Source: Kineosporia rhizophila (GTDB lineage Bacteria; Actinomycetota; Actinomycetes; Actinomycetales; Kineosporiaceae). From it: a stretch of 64,000 bases of DNA. Below, piece after piece: positions 27,013 to 34,918 of this stretch. The notes below the pieces were generated by a model that saw only the letters and a program-made list of their open reading frames with translations, was not told the origin of the DNA and made no database searches. The stretch covers positions 62,001 to 126,000 of the forward strand of contig NZ_JAJSOH010000013.1 of the NCBI RefSeq assembly GCF_021277265.1, in the 5' to 3' direction. The number at the start of each line of letters is the position of its first letter. Within the stretch, counting starts at the first letter, position 1. The position numbers were made by a program, and so were the translations under genes.

Positions 27013-27453
27013 ATGAGCGAACCCGTCGAATTCAGCCCCGATCCCTGGGTGCGTGAGCAGACCGAACAGGTCCTGGCCACCGGCACCACCGCCGGGCTGA
27101 GCGGGCCGGCCCCTTCCGTGCTGCTCACCGTGCGCGGCGCCCGGACCGGCAAGCTGCGCTACCAGATCGTGATCCGGGTCGAGCACGAGGGCCGGTACGC
27201 GGTGGTGGCCTCGAACGACGGACTGGACCGCAACCCGGCCTGGTACTTCAACATCAGGGCCAACCCGGTGGTGCACCTGCAGGACGGCACCCGGACCGGC
27301 ACCTACCTGGCCCGGGAGCTGGCGGGCGAAGAGAAGGCCCAGTGGTGGCAGCGGGCCGTGGCCGTGCTGCCCCGCTACGCCGAGTACCAGGCCCACACCG
27401 CCCGGCCGATCCCGGTGTTCGTGCTGGAACCCGAGGTTCACCCCGGTAGGTGA
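27013..27453 (+). CDS. F420/deazaflavin-dependent nitroreductase-family protein
   Basis: The 146-residue protein belongs to the Ddn/DUF385 split-beta-barrel family, shown by LLTVRGARTGKLR, the GRYAVVASNDG segment and NPAWYFNIRANP, which together bind the F420 cofactor in mycobacterial homologues. Members reduce nitro compounds or quinones with F420H2. It stands alone between a hydrolase gene and a WYL regulator whose start follows by 35 bases. Substrate unknown. Confidence 0.88.
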   Translation: MSEPVEFSPDPWVREQTEQVLATGTTAGLSGPAPSVLLTVRGARTGKLRYQIVIRVEHEGRYAVVASNDGLDRNPAWYFNIRANPVVHLQDGTRTGTYLARELAGEEKAQWWQRAVAVLPRYAEYQAHTARPIPVFVLEPEVHPGR

Positions 27454-27488
27454 CAGGATGTGGCACCTACCGGGGGCAGACTGGTGGC

Positions 27489-28460
27489 GTGCCGAAGACC
27501 TCCGCCCGCCTGCTGGCCCTTCTGTCGCTGCTCCAGGCCCGCCGCGACTGGCCCGGCATGCTGCTGGCCGACCGTCTCGACATCAGCCTGCGCACGGTGC
27601 GGCGGGACGTCGACCGACTGCGTGAGCTCGGCTACCCGATCGAAGCGGTCAAGGGCCCCGACGGCGGCTACCGGCTCAGCGCCGGCACCGAACTACCGCC
27701 CCTGCTGTTCGACGACGAGCAGGCCGTCGCCCTGACCCTGGCCCTGCAGGTCGCCGCCACCACCGCGAGCAACAACCTGGCCGAGGCTGCGGGGCGGGCG
27801 CTGAGCACCATCCGGCAGGTCATGCCCGCGCGGCTGCGTAACCGCATCGCCGCCGTGGAGGTTTCCGCGGTCGAGCCGCCGGCCTCTCAGCCCGACTCGC
27901 ACCTCGACAGCCGAACCCTGTTGGCCATCAGCGCCGCCGTGCGGGCCCACGAGGTGCTGCGCTTCGACTACGGCACCGCTGGAACGGTTCGGCAGGCCGA
28001 GCCGCACCACGTGATCACCTGGAAGGGACGCTGGTACCTGGTCGCCTGGGACCTGGAGCGTAAGGACTGGCGCACCTTCCGCGTCGACCGGATCTCGCTG
28101 CGCACCCCCAACGGCCCCCGCTTCGCCCCCCGCGAGGTGCCCGGCGGTGACGTCGCCCGACACGTGCTCAGCACCTTCCGCGGCTCCGGCGACTCCTCGG
28201 GCAACTGGCCCTGCCAGGGCACCGTGATCCTCGACCGGCCCACCGCCGACATCGCCCCCTACATCGCCGACGGCATCGTGCAGGAAGCCGGCCCCGACCG
28301 CTGCCGGCTCACCCTCGGCGCCTGGTCCTGGCCCGCCCTCGCCGCCGCGATCGCCCGCTACGACGCAGAGATCGAGGTCGTCGGGCCGGCCGAACTGGCC
28401 GAGGCGTTCACTGAGCTCGCCGACCGCTGTGCCCGGGCGGGAAGTAGCCTTCGTCAATGA
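27489..28460 (+). CDS. YafY-type HTH-WYL transcriptional regulator
   Basis: The 323-residue regulator starts at GTG 27489. An N-terminal DeoR-like HTH (about 5-60; DISLRTVRRDVDRLRELGYPIEA) is followed by the WYL domain (about 135-210, with KGRWYLVAWD) and the C-terminal WCX region. Such proteins sense nucleotides or other ligands, often repressing neighbouring genes. It lies just after the deazaflavin-oxidoreductase gene and overlaps the next small gene at ATGA. A second WYL gene at 38753 shares the same layout. Confidence 0.9.
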   Translation: MPKTSARLLALLSLLQARRDWPGMLLADRLDISLRTVRRDVDRLRELGYPIEAVKGPDGGYRLSAGTELPPLLFDDEQAVALTLALQVAATTASNNLAEAAGRALSTIRQVMPARLRNRIAAVEVSAVEPPASQPDSHLDSRTLLAISAAVRAHEVLRFDYGTAGTVRQAEPHHVITWKGRWYLVAWDLERKDWRTFRVDRISLRTPNGPRFAPREVPGGDVARHVLSTFRGSGDSSGNWPCQGTVILDRPTADIAPYIADGIVQEAGPDRCRLTLGAWSWPALAAAIARYDAEIEVVGPAELAEAFTELADRCARAGSSLRQ

Positions 28461-28714
28461 TCCCGGAAACCGGGCGCTCCGCCGCCGTTTCGCCCGAACA
28501 GACCTCCGCCGTCCGATCGATGGCCGACCTGGCGCGCGTGGTGCGGCAGATGCACGACGACCTGGTCGGCAGCGGAGAACAGGAGTGGGAGAACCCCACC
28601 CTGGAGGGGTTCCTCGAGGCCCTGGCCGCGGTGGCCGAGGACCGGGTGTCACCGGACGCCCCGACCTGGGCCCACCTCGCCGAACTCCTGGTCGCCGCGA
28701 CCGGGTACGAATAG
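28457..28714 (+). CDS. Small conserved protein (DUF7660-like)
   Basis: An 85-residue acidic protein overlapping the WYL stop by ATGA. It contains the pattern WENPTLEGFLEALAAVAED, which I associate with a widespread uncharacterised bacterial family of immunity-like or housekeeping proteins. It has no membrane segment or catalytic motif. The overlap suggests cotranslation with the regulator. Function unknown. Confidence 0.7.
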   Translation: MIPETGRSAAVSPEQTSAVRSMADLARVVRQMHDDLVGSGEQEWENPTLEGFLEALAAVAEDRVSPDAPTWAHLAELLVAATGYE

Positions 28715-28767
28715 CGTGGGGGCCGGCCAGTGTTGCCGAATCCGGCGCCTGCGGTGAGATGGACGCC

Positions 28768-28962
28768 ATGAGCGAACAACCCGAAGGCACCGACCCGGCC
28801 GGTATCGAAGGTTCCGTGGACTCGGGGCTGGCCGACCGCGACCATCAGCCCGACCTCGACCCGGCCGAGGGCCGCGGCACCGCAACCGTCCGTACCGACC
28901 CCGACGACCCGGCCGGCGGCATCCAGAAGGCGCAGGAAGCCTCCGAAGAGCCCGGCCGCTGA
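28768..28962 (+). CDS. Small acidic hypothetical protein
   Basis: A 64-residue Asp/Glu/Gly-rich protein with no hydrophobic segment, probably disordered. Two ATG codons are possible (28759 and 28768); GGTGAGATGG lies in the right place for the second. It ends one base before the convergent Mut7-C gene. Codon choice is typical of coding sequence here, but no family is recognised. Confidence 0.5.
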   Translation: MSEQPEGTDPAGIEGSVDSGLADRDHQPDLDPAEGRGTATVRTDPDDPAGGIQKAQEASEEPGR

Positions 28963-28963
28963 A

Positions 28964-29677
28964 TCAGTCCGCCTGCACCGACGCCACGATCTGCTCCAGC
29001 CCTTCCGCATGGGCGCCGTGCCAGTACGGGCGGCCGCAGTCGTTGCACTGGAAGAACTCGCTGTAGGAACGCCGGGTGCCCGGCTCGATGAGGTGCTCGA
29101 CCTTCTCGACCGGGACGCCCTGCAGCAGCCCGTTGCACGAGGGGCACCGGGTCCAGGGGGCCAGCGGCGGCCGGAACCGGTCGAGGATGTCCGCCAGCTG
29201 CGCGTCGGGATCCTGGCCCCGCACGAATGCTCCGTCCGGCAAAGCCTTACGCCGCAACAGTCCCCGGTCCCGGGTCAGCAGCACCCGGTTCTCCGCGATG
29301 GCCTGCTCGACCAGTTCCGGGTCGTCCGCGTCGTTGCTGTACGAGGTGTCCAGCCCGAGCGTGCGCATGCGCCGGGCCAGGGTGCCCAGGTGCACGTCGA
29401 GCAGATAGCGATGGGCGGGCACCGGCTGCGGCCGTGTGCGGGCGTGCACCACCACCTGCTCCCCCGGCGTCGGACGATGGTCGCTGCTCACCTCACGCCC
29501 GTTCACCTCGAGCCGGCCGAACTCCGTGCGTGACACCCCGAGCGATTCGATGACGTGCAGCAGCGAGTTCACCCCGTCGACCGGAACTCTCACTACCCCC
29601 GTCCGCTGCCGCACCGGCAGCATGAAGCGCAGCTCGTCGGGGATGCTGATCTCTACCGTGCCGGACTCCGCCGCCAT
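28964..29677 (-). CDS. Mut7-C RNase-domain protein with ubiquitin-like N-terminus
   Basis: The 237 residues combine an N-terminal MoaD/ThiS-like domain (about 1-85) with a Mut7-C PIN-like RNase domain (about 90-235). The latter shows FLLD-type LLDVHLGTLARRMRTLGLD, DDPELVEQAIAENRVLLTRDRGLL, and a zinc ribbon of two CxxC pairs (CPSCNG and CNDCGRPYWHG). This fused architecture is common in actinobacteria. It is thought to act on RNA, but no substrate has been defined to my knowledge. Confidence 0.88.
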   Translation of the reverse strand: MAAESGTVEISIPDELRFMLPVRQRTGVVRVPVDGVNSLLHVIESLGVSRTEFGRLEVNGREVSSDHRPTPGEQVVVHARTRPQPVPAHRYLLDVHLGTLARRMRTLGLDTSYSNDADDPELVEQAIAENRVLLTRDRGLLRRKALPDGAFVRGQDPDAQLADILDRFRPPLAPWTRCPSCNGLLQGVPVEKVEHLIEPGTRRSYSEFFQCNDCGRPYWHGAHAEGLEQIVASVQAD

Positions 29678-29753
29678 GACTCACTCCTCGTTGGTCCCGG
29701 GCGTCAGCCTAGGGATCCGGCGGGATCCGTTCGACCGCTTTTCGACAGCCCGT

Positions 29754-30083
29754 TCACGAGGTCAGCGCCCCGCCCGCAGCCCGCCACTCCACCAGCCCGC
29801 GGCTCATGTTCACCGCCTCGAACCCGTTCTCCACCAGCAGGTTCGCCGCCCCCGCAGATCTCAGGCCACCCGTGCAGAACGCGATGATGAGCCGGTCCTC
29901 GGGCAGTTCGGAGATCCGCCGGGGCAGCTGTTCCAGCGGCAGGTGCACCGAACCGGGGATGTGCACCCGCCGCCACTCGAAGTCCCAGCGGACATCGACC
30001 ACGAGCGCCCCCTGCCCGACCAGCTCGATGGCCTCGGCCGCGGTCACCGAGGGTGGGCGATGAAGATAGTGCCGGAAGCTCAT
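29754..30083 (-). CDS. Rhodanese-domain sulfurtransferase
   Basis: The 109-residue single rhodanese domain has the active Cys in FCTGGLRSAGAAN, the CH2A-like DVRWDFEWRRVHIPGSVHLPL region and a closing NMSRGLVEW. It would carry persulfide sulfur in the cytoplasm. The six-residue active loop indicates thiosulfate-type rather than Cdc25-like specificity. Monocistronic by position, between the Mut7-C and aldo/keto reductase genes on the same strand. Confidence 0.9.
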   Translation of the reverse strand: MSFRHYLHRPPSVTAAEAIELVGQGALVVDVRWDFEWRRVHIPGSVHLPLEQLPRRISELPEDRLIIAFCTGGLRSAGAANLLVENGFEAVNMSRGLVEWRAAGGALTS

Positions 30084-30106
30084 GAGTTTAAGTCTAGCTG
30101 CAACCG

Positions 30107-31126
30107 CTATCGCCGACGGGCCGAGGGCAAGAGCTCGGCGGCGCCGTAGCTGTTGTCTTCGGGGTTGAGCGTCACACCCGGGGCCACGATCTGGTCGATC
30201 CGGTCGAGAACGTCCGCCGAGAGCGTGACCTCAGCCCCGCCCAGCTGCGACTCCAGCTGCTCCAGGGTGCGCGGGCCGATGATCGCCGACGTCACTCCCG
30301 GGTGGTTGATCACGAAGGCGATGGCCAGGTCGATCAGCGACAGGCCGGCCGACTCGGCCAGCTGGGCCAGTTCCTCGACGACGTCGAGCTTGCGCTGGTT
30401 GGCCGGGCTGGACATGTCGAACCGGGCCTGCGGGCGGGCCGAGGAGGTGGGGCGGCCGGCGGCGTCCTTGCGCCAGCGGCCGGACAGCCAGCCCCCGGCC
30501 AGCGGCGAGTAGGTCAGCGTGCCCATGCCGTAGCGCTGGACAGTGGGCAGCACGTCCTCCTCGATGCCGCGCACCAGCAGGGAGTACGGCGGCTGCTCGG
30601 TGACGAAACGCTCCAGGCGGCGCTCGCGGGCAGCCCACTGCGCCTCGACGATCTGCGAGCCGGAGTAGGACGAGGAGCCGATGTAGCGGACCTTGCCCGC
30701 CCGCACCAGGTCGGTCAGCGCGCCCAGGGTCTCCTCCACGTCGGTGTCGGGGCTGGGCCGGTGCACCTGGTAGAGGTCGATGTAGTCGGTGTTGAGCCGC
30801 CGCAGCGAGTTCTCGACCTCCCGGATGATCCAGCGGCGGGAGGCACCGCGGGCGTTGGGGTCGTTCTCGTCCATGGGCATGAAGAACTTGGTGGCCAGCA
30901 CCACGTCGTCACGCCGCCCGATCAGGGCCTTACCTACGATCTCCTCGCTGACCCCGCCGGAGTACACGTCTGCGGTGTCGACGAAGTTGATGCCCGCGTC
31001 CAGGGCCCGGTGGATGATCCGCACCGACTCCCCGACGTCGGGGTTGCCCCAGGGGCCGAACATCATTGCTCCGAGAGCCAGCGGGCTTACGGAGACTCCG
31101 GTGCGTCCCAGTACTCGGTTCTGCAT
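30107..31126 (-). CDS. Aldo/keto reductase
   Basis: The 339-residue protein has the AKR barrel with catalytic tetrad residues Asp in FVDTADVYSGG, Tyr in the same segment, Lys in LATKFFMPM and His in YQVHRPSPD. The IGPRTLEQLESQLG segment binds the NADPH adenine. It belongs to the YajO/AKR12-like subgroup of broad-specificity carbonyl reductases. The HTH regulator gene at 31517 on the same strand is a likely regulator. Physiological substrate unknown. Confidence 0.92.
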   Translation of the reverse strand: MQNRVLGRTGVSVSPLALGAMMFGPWGNPDVGESVRIIHRALDAGINFVDTADVYSGGVSEEIVGKALIGRRDDVVLATKFFMPMDENDPNARGASRRWIIREVENSLRRLNTDYIDLYQVHRPSPDTDVEETLGALTDLVRAGKVRYIGSSSYSGSQIVEAQWAARERRLERFVTEQPPYSLLVRGIEEDVLPTVQRYGMGTLTYSPLAGGWLSGRWRKDAAGRPTSSARPQARFDMSSPANQRKLDVVEELAQLAESAGLSLIDLAIAFVINHPGVTSAIIGPRTLEQLESQLGGAEVTLSADVLDRIDQIVAPGVTLNPEDNSYGAAELLPSARRR

Positions 31127-31251
31127 GGTGTTACCTCTCGTACGTGTCTTCAGATCGTCTGTGGGCCAGTCAATTTAAGGACGTCGGTGAGCCTCTGGGC
31201 GCGACGCGCAGGGTTGTGTGGGTGAGGGCTCCACACGCACACCCCAGATGG

Positions 31252-31425
31252 TCACCGCCGGGCGCTGCGGTCCTCGGCGAAAACGCGCTTGGCCACGGCG
31301 ATCGCGGACATCGCCCGGGGCCAGCCGGCGTAGAAGGCCAGGTGTGTGATGGCCTCGACGAGTTCGGCCTCGGTCAGGCCGTTCTGCTGGGCGATCCGCA
31401 GGTGCCCCACGAGCTGCTCGGTCAT
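31252..31425 (-). CDS. C-terminal carboxymuconolactone decarboxylase-like short ORF
   Basis: A 57-residue reading frame, MTEQLVGHLRIAQQ to EDRSARR, matches the C-terminal half of CMD/AhpD-family proteins (HLRIAQQNGLTEAELVEAITHLAFYAGWP is their hallmark region, here split across the frame). The N-terminal half is not encoded upstream in any frame I read. GGAGGAG stands 4-10 bases before the ATG, so it may still be translated. It is either a degraded gene or a genuine truncated protein. It precedes the aldo/keto reductase on the same strand, a frequent partnership. Confidence 0.6.
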   Translation of the reverse strand: MTEQLVGHLRIAQQNGLTEAELVEAITHLAFYAGWPRAMSAIAVAKRVFAEDRSARR

Positions 31426-31516
31426 GCTTCTCCTCCAACTCGGGCCTGCCCTCAGGAAAGCGCGGGTCCGGGCCGGGTGGGAGTATCCGTCGTTCCAGGT
31501 ACCAGCAGTGCTCCCC

Positions 31517-32443
31517 TCAGCGAGCCGCCCGGCCGGTGTCGCCGGCGGCCTGACTCTCCGGGGCCTCCTGCTCCTGGCTGGCGGCCCAGCTGGCCAGCAG
31601 CTTCAGCCCGTCCGCGGTCGGGGTGCCGGCGGCGGCGGTGTAGATGTTCAGCCGCAGCCCCGGTTCCGAGGGCATCTCCATCGCCTCGAAGTCCAGGTCG
31701 AGCTGCCCCACCACCGGGTGCTTCAGGCGTTTGCGGCCACTGCGGTGGTATTTCACGTTGTGGGCGGCCCACTGCTGACGGAACAGCTCGCTGCGGGTGG
31801 ACAACTCCCCCACCAGCGCGATGAGGTCCTCGTCGTGCGGGTTGTGCCCGGCCTCCAGGCGCAGCATGGCAGCGGCGTCCTGGGCGATGCGGTCGTAGTC
31901 GACGAAGAAGTCGCGCGCGCCCGGGTCGAGGTACACGAAGCGAGTGGTGTTCGCGGCCCGCCTGCCCCGTACGCCCGCCTCGGGTGACGTGAGCACGGGC
32001 GAGTACAGAGCGCGGGCCAGCAGGTTCATGGCCACGATGTCGTGACGCCCGTTGCGCACCCAGGCCGGAGCCTGGGTGACCGCGTCGAGCACCTGCTGGA
32101 TCGGTGCGCGCACCGCTGTGGGAGTGGGGCGCCGCCGCCGGGTACCGGCCGGGCCCGCCGCCCGGGCCAGGGCCAGCAGGTGCTCGCGTTCGGCCTCGTC
32201 CAACTGCAGGGCGTTGGCCAGAGAATCCAGGACGCTCTCGGAGGCGCCGGCCAGGTCGCCGCGCTCCATCCGCACGTAGTAGTCGACCGAGACCCCGGCG
32301 AGCATGGCGACCTCTTCGCGCCGCAGGCCCTTCACCCGGCGGTTGCCACCGTAGGCGGGCAGCCCGGCCTGATCGGGGGTGAGGCGGGCCCGGCGGGTGC
32401 TGAGGAAGTCGCGTACCTGCTGACGGTGGTCGGTCCGGTCCAT
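31517..32443 (-). CDS. XRE-type regulator with MmyB-like C-terminal domain
   Basis: The 308-residue regulator has an N-terminal HTH_31/XRE domain (about 8-85; RRVKGLRREEVAMLAGVSVDYYVRME) followed by an MmyB-like ligand-binding PAS fold (about 110-285; HDIVAMNLLARALY and FVYLDPGARDFF). These proteins are thought to bind fatty acids or other small hydrophobic ligands. It is transcribed towards the CMD ORF and aldo/keto reductase, the usual target type. ATG 32443 is the only start that preserves the HTH without a long upstream extension. Confidence 0.88.
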   Translation of the reverse strand: MDRTDHRQQVRDFLSTRRARLTPDQAGLPAYGGNRRVKGLRREEVAMLAGVSVDYYVRMERGDLAGASESVLDSLANALQLDEAEREHLLALARAAGPAGTRRRRPTPTAVRAPIQQVLDAVTQAPAWVRNGRHDIVAMNLLARALYSPVLTSPEAGVRGRRAANTTRFVYLDPGARDFFVDYDRIAQDAAAMLRLEAGHNPHDEDLIALVGELSTRSELFRQQWAAHNVKYHRSGRKRLKHPVVGQLDLDFEAMEMPSEPGLRLNIYTAAAGTPTADGLKLLASWAASQEQEAPESQAAGDTGRAAR

Positions 32444-32639
32444 GAGGCTCACGGTAGGCCGACAGCCCGCGGCCTGGGAGGGTCTGCCAGTACTCCGAAG
32501 CCCCCTTTGGACCGGACGGCGGGCGGCCACTCGGAGCAGGCGTAGAGGGGCCTCGGCGGCGGTCGGCACACAGGGTGATCCGCCCACGGCCGATCGGGCC
32601 CCGAGGGGGCCGGGAGGTTCAAGCCCCACCCAGGCGACC

Positions 32640-32957
32640 GACCGTGGCTGGTGTCCCCGCCGACCTGAGGAGAGTCATCATCGGCGGCACCGTCTTCGCC
32701 CTGCGCGACGGGGACACCGGGACGACTGCAGCAGCGACACCATCATTGCCACCAGTTCGCTGCAGACCGGCACCGGCGGCGACGCCTACTCGGGCACCGA
32801 CTACGGCTCGACCGTGCAGTGCGTGCTGCCCTTCACCGTCGCCGACGTGCCGGCCTCGGACTTCTACCAGGTGGAGGTCAGCCACCGTGGCGCGGTGACC
32901 TTCTCCCAGGCGGACCTGGTGAAGCAGGCCTGGAGCGTCGAGCTCTCCCTGGGGTGA
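32640..32957 (+). pseudogene. Frame-disrupted remnant of a secreted-protein gene
   Basis: Two reading frames together look like one degraded gene. One frame at about 32667-32730 reads IIGGTVFALRDGDTG; another from about 32727 to the stop at 32957 reads SDTIIATSSLQTG and then FYQVEVSHRGAVTFSQADL, the ending typical of small actinobacterial lipoproteins. No single frame covers both, and no signal peptide is present. A frameshift near 32725 and loss of the 5' end explain this. Alternatively, only the second part is ancestral. Confidence 0.5.
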
Positions 32958-32980
32958 TGCTCCTGACACCGGCCGGGCGG

Positions 32981-33265
32981 TCAGCGGCGCAGCCCCGGCT
33001 GTTCCTGCTGCTGCTCGTACTGCTGGTGCCGCAGCGACTGCTGGTCCTGGGCGGCGCCCGCGCGCCGGATCTCGGCCAGCCGCTGCTCGGCCCGGCGCCA
33101 CTGCACGTAGCCCTCCCAGAATCCGCTGGCCGAGGCGATCAGGCTGACCACGCCGATCACCAGACCCGCCCGCGAACCCTGCAGCAGCCCTCGCAGCACC
33201 AGCTCGGAGACGCCGATGCAGAGGAAGCCCAGACTGATGATCTGCCAAACCCGGTAGTGCGCCAC
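32981..33265 (-). CDS. Small two-helix membrane protein
   Basis: A 94-residue protein starting at GTG with TGAGGGG upstream. Two hydrophobic segments (about 7-27 and 32-50) form a hairpin in the membrane, followed by a charged tail rich in Arg and Gln (QYEQQQEQ near the end). No catalytic motif or named family is recognised. It stands alone beside the remnant gene. Confidence 0.6.
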   Translation of the reverse strand: MAHYRVWQIISLGFLCIGVSELVLRGLLQGSRAGLVIGVVSLIASASGFWEGYVQWRRAEQRLAEIRRAGAAQDQQSLRHQQYEQQQEQPGLRR

Positions 33266-33552
33266 GCCCAACCCCTCACCTGGTGTCTCCTGCCCCACAC
33301 GTGGCATCCAGGAAAACAGGTCCGGGCCGCGGTTCGGAGAGGGAAAACCCCTGCAAAATCCAGCTTTTGGCGTGTCTCCAGGCATAGGACCGGCAAGCAG
33401 AGGCAGCCATCACTTCTGCATGCATTGCACCTGAAACGGTTGCAGCGGGTCCGGAATCCCCTCGTTCCGGGCGATGCGACCAAAGGCTGATCCCGGCTCG
33501 TCATCCGTTGGACGACAGCGCTGCCGCACCGGGCGCTCCTAGGCTCACGACC

Positions 33553-33717
33553 ATGATCCAGACGTCGGCCGCCCCCTCCGCACCCCCGTCCGCCGGCCCG
33601 TCCTGGCTCGCCCTCGTGGACGAGGTGGCCGTGGCCGGAGTGGTGCTCGCGGCCCTGGTCGCGGGGAGCCTGCCCACCCTTGTCGTGGCCGCCTTCATCG
33701 GTGCGCGCGTCGGCTGA
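33553..33717 (+). CDS. Possible small single-helix membrane peptide
   Basis: A 54-residue frame with a Ser/Pro/Ala-rich start and one membrane-length hydrophobic stretch (VAVAGVVLAALVAGSLPTL). The ribosome site is poor and no homologous family is known to me. The coding call rests only on codon composition and the transmembrane pattern, so it may be spurious. The 287 bases before it (33266-33552) hold no other gene I can support. Confidence 0.3.
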   Translation: MIQTSAAPSAPPSAGPSWLALVDEVAVAGVVLAALVAGSLPTLVVAAFIGARVG

Positions 33718-33931
33718 GGCGCCCGGACCCGGCGTCGTCTCAGAGCCCCCGGACGGCCGCTCCCGCAACTCAGGCACCCCGCCCGGTGCCCGGGCGTCTC
33801 ACACAGCCCGCTCAGGTGTGTAGCGTTAGCCGTGTCGGTTGTCCTTGCGTTGCGGAAGTCTGCGAGCGGGGGCAGTCGGCACCACCCTCCGCGCCGCGCG
33901 GCGGATGGTCAACAGCTTCGCCGGAGGAATT

Positions 33932-34135
33932 ATGGCAACCGGAACAGTCAAGTGGTTCAACTCTGAGAAGGGCTTCGGCTTCATCGAGCAGGACGGTGGG
34001 GGACCCGACGTCTTCGCCCACTACTCGAACATCGTGGCCCAGGGCTACCGTGAGCTCCAGGAAGGCCAGAAGGTGAGCTTCGAGGTCACGCAGGGCCAGA
34101 AGGGCCCGCAGGCGGAGAACATCCAGCCCGTCTGA
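33932..34135 (+). CDS. cspA: Cold-shock protein CspA family
   Basis: The 67-residue OB-fold protein begins MATGTVKWFNSEKGFGFIEQ and carries both RNA-binding motifs, RNP1 (KGFGFIEQ) and RNP2 (DVFAHYS). It binds single-stranded nucleic acids and acts as an RNA chaperone. GGAGG lies 4 bases before the ATG. The leader of about 200 bases contains a GC-rich hairpin at 33780-33796, in keeping with the long structured leaders of cold-shock genes. Monocistronic; two hairpins follow. Confidence 0.95.
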   Translation: MATGTVKWFNSEKGFGFIEQDGGGPDVFAHYSNIVAQGYRELQEGQKVSFEVTQGQKGPQAENIQPV

Positions 34136-34172
34136 TCCCGAGCACCGAGGCAGTCCGGCGCTGATACGACAT

Positions 34173-34199
34173 CGACACGGGTGATGAGCCCTCGTGTCG
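34173..34199 (+). terminator. Hairpin terminator after the cold-shock gene
   Basis: CGACACG at 34173-34179 pairs with CGTGTCG at 34193-34199, extended by GGG/CCC with a one-base bulge, 38 bases after the csp stop. Probably terminates the csp transcript. Confidence 0.55.
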
Positions 34200-34214
34200 G
34201 CCGAGCCTGCTTTC

Positions 34215-34274
34215 GCCGGGCCGGCGCAACCGATCCACTCACGCACGCGTGAGTGAAGGCTGCGCCGGTCCGGC
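34215..34274. repeat. Nested two-stem palindrome upstream of the ECF sigma gene
   Basis: An outer 14-base stem (34215-34228 with 34261-34274, one G-U pair) encloses an inner perfect 8-base stem, CACTCACG with CGTGAGTG (34236-34243 and 34248-34255). It is too elaborate for a simple terminator and lies 75 bases before the sigma-factor start. It may be a second terminator, an RNA regulatory structure, or a protein-binding palindrome. Confidence 0.6.
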
Positions 34275-34348
34275 ACTTCTGCATCCAGTGGCCGGAGGGC
34301 CCGAAGTACCCGATGTAACGTCGTCGCCTGCCTGCGGGAAGCAGGAAC

Positions 34349-34918
34349 ATGACGACCAGGACTCAGGGGCGCGAAGTACGGGCCGCCACCACGCACCCTG
34401 AGCAGCTCGAGGCCTTCTACCGCGAGCATCTGCCCTTCGTGCGCAACTACGTCGCCCGCCGCCTGGACGACGCCGGTGACATCGCGGACGTGACCGCGGA
34501 CATCTTCCTGCGGGTGGTCAGGTCGGCCGCCACCTACCAGGCGCAGCTCGGTCCACCCCGAGCCTGGCTGACCGGGATAGCCCGCAACGCCGTCGCCGAG
34601 CACCGCCAGGCCGGCGCCCGCTACGCGGCCGCGGCCCGTCAGGCCGGTGGACGACGCTGGCTGGACGAGGACTCCACCGAGCGCATCGTGCAGCGCGTCG
34701 CCGCCGAGTCGGAGGCCCGGGCGTTGCTCGCCCACATCGCTGACCTGCCGGTTCCGCTGCGGTCGGTGGTCGAGCTGGTGGCCGTCGACGGCCTCACCGT
34801 GACCGACGCCGCCGCCGTGCTGCAGATCAGCGCCGGTACGGCCCGCGTGCGCTACCACCGCGCCCGCCGTCAGCTGCGCGAGAGCGCGCCCTTCCCGCGA
34901 CCCGAGGTGACCCCGTGA
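34349..34918 (+). CDS. ECF-family RNA polymerase sigma factor
   Basis: The 189-residue protein has sigma region 2 (about 18-85; YREHLPFVRNYVARRLDDAGDIADVTADIFLRV pattern) and region 4 (about 125-180; LPVPLRSVVELVAVDGLTVTDAAAVL). Region 3 is absent, as in all ECF sigmas. It redirects RNA polymerase to a small regulon. Its GTGA overlap with the following membrane-protein gene indicates a cotranslated sigma/regulator pair. Confidence 0.93.
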   Translation: MTTRTQGREVRAATTHPEQLEAFYREHLPFVRNYVARRLDDAGDIADVTADIFLRVVRSAATYQAQLGPPRAWLTGIARNAVAEHRQAGARYAAAARQAGGRRWLDEDSTERIVQRVAAESEARALLAHIADLPVPLRSVVELVAVDGLTVTDAAAVLQISAGTARVRYHRARRQLRESAPFPRPEVTP

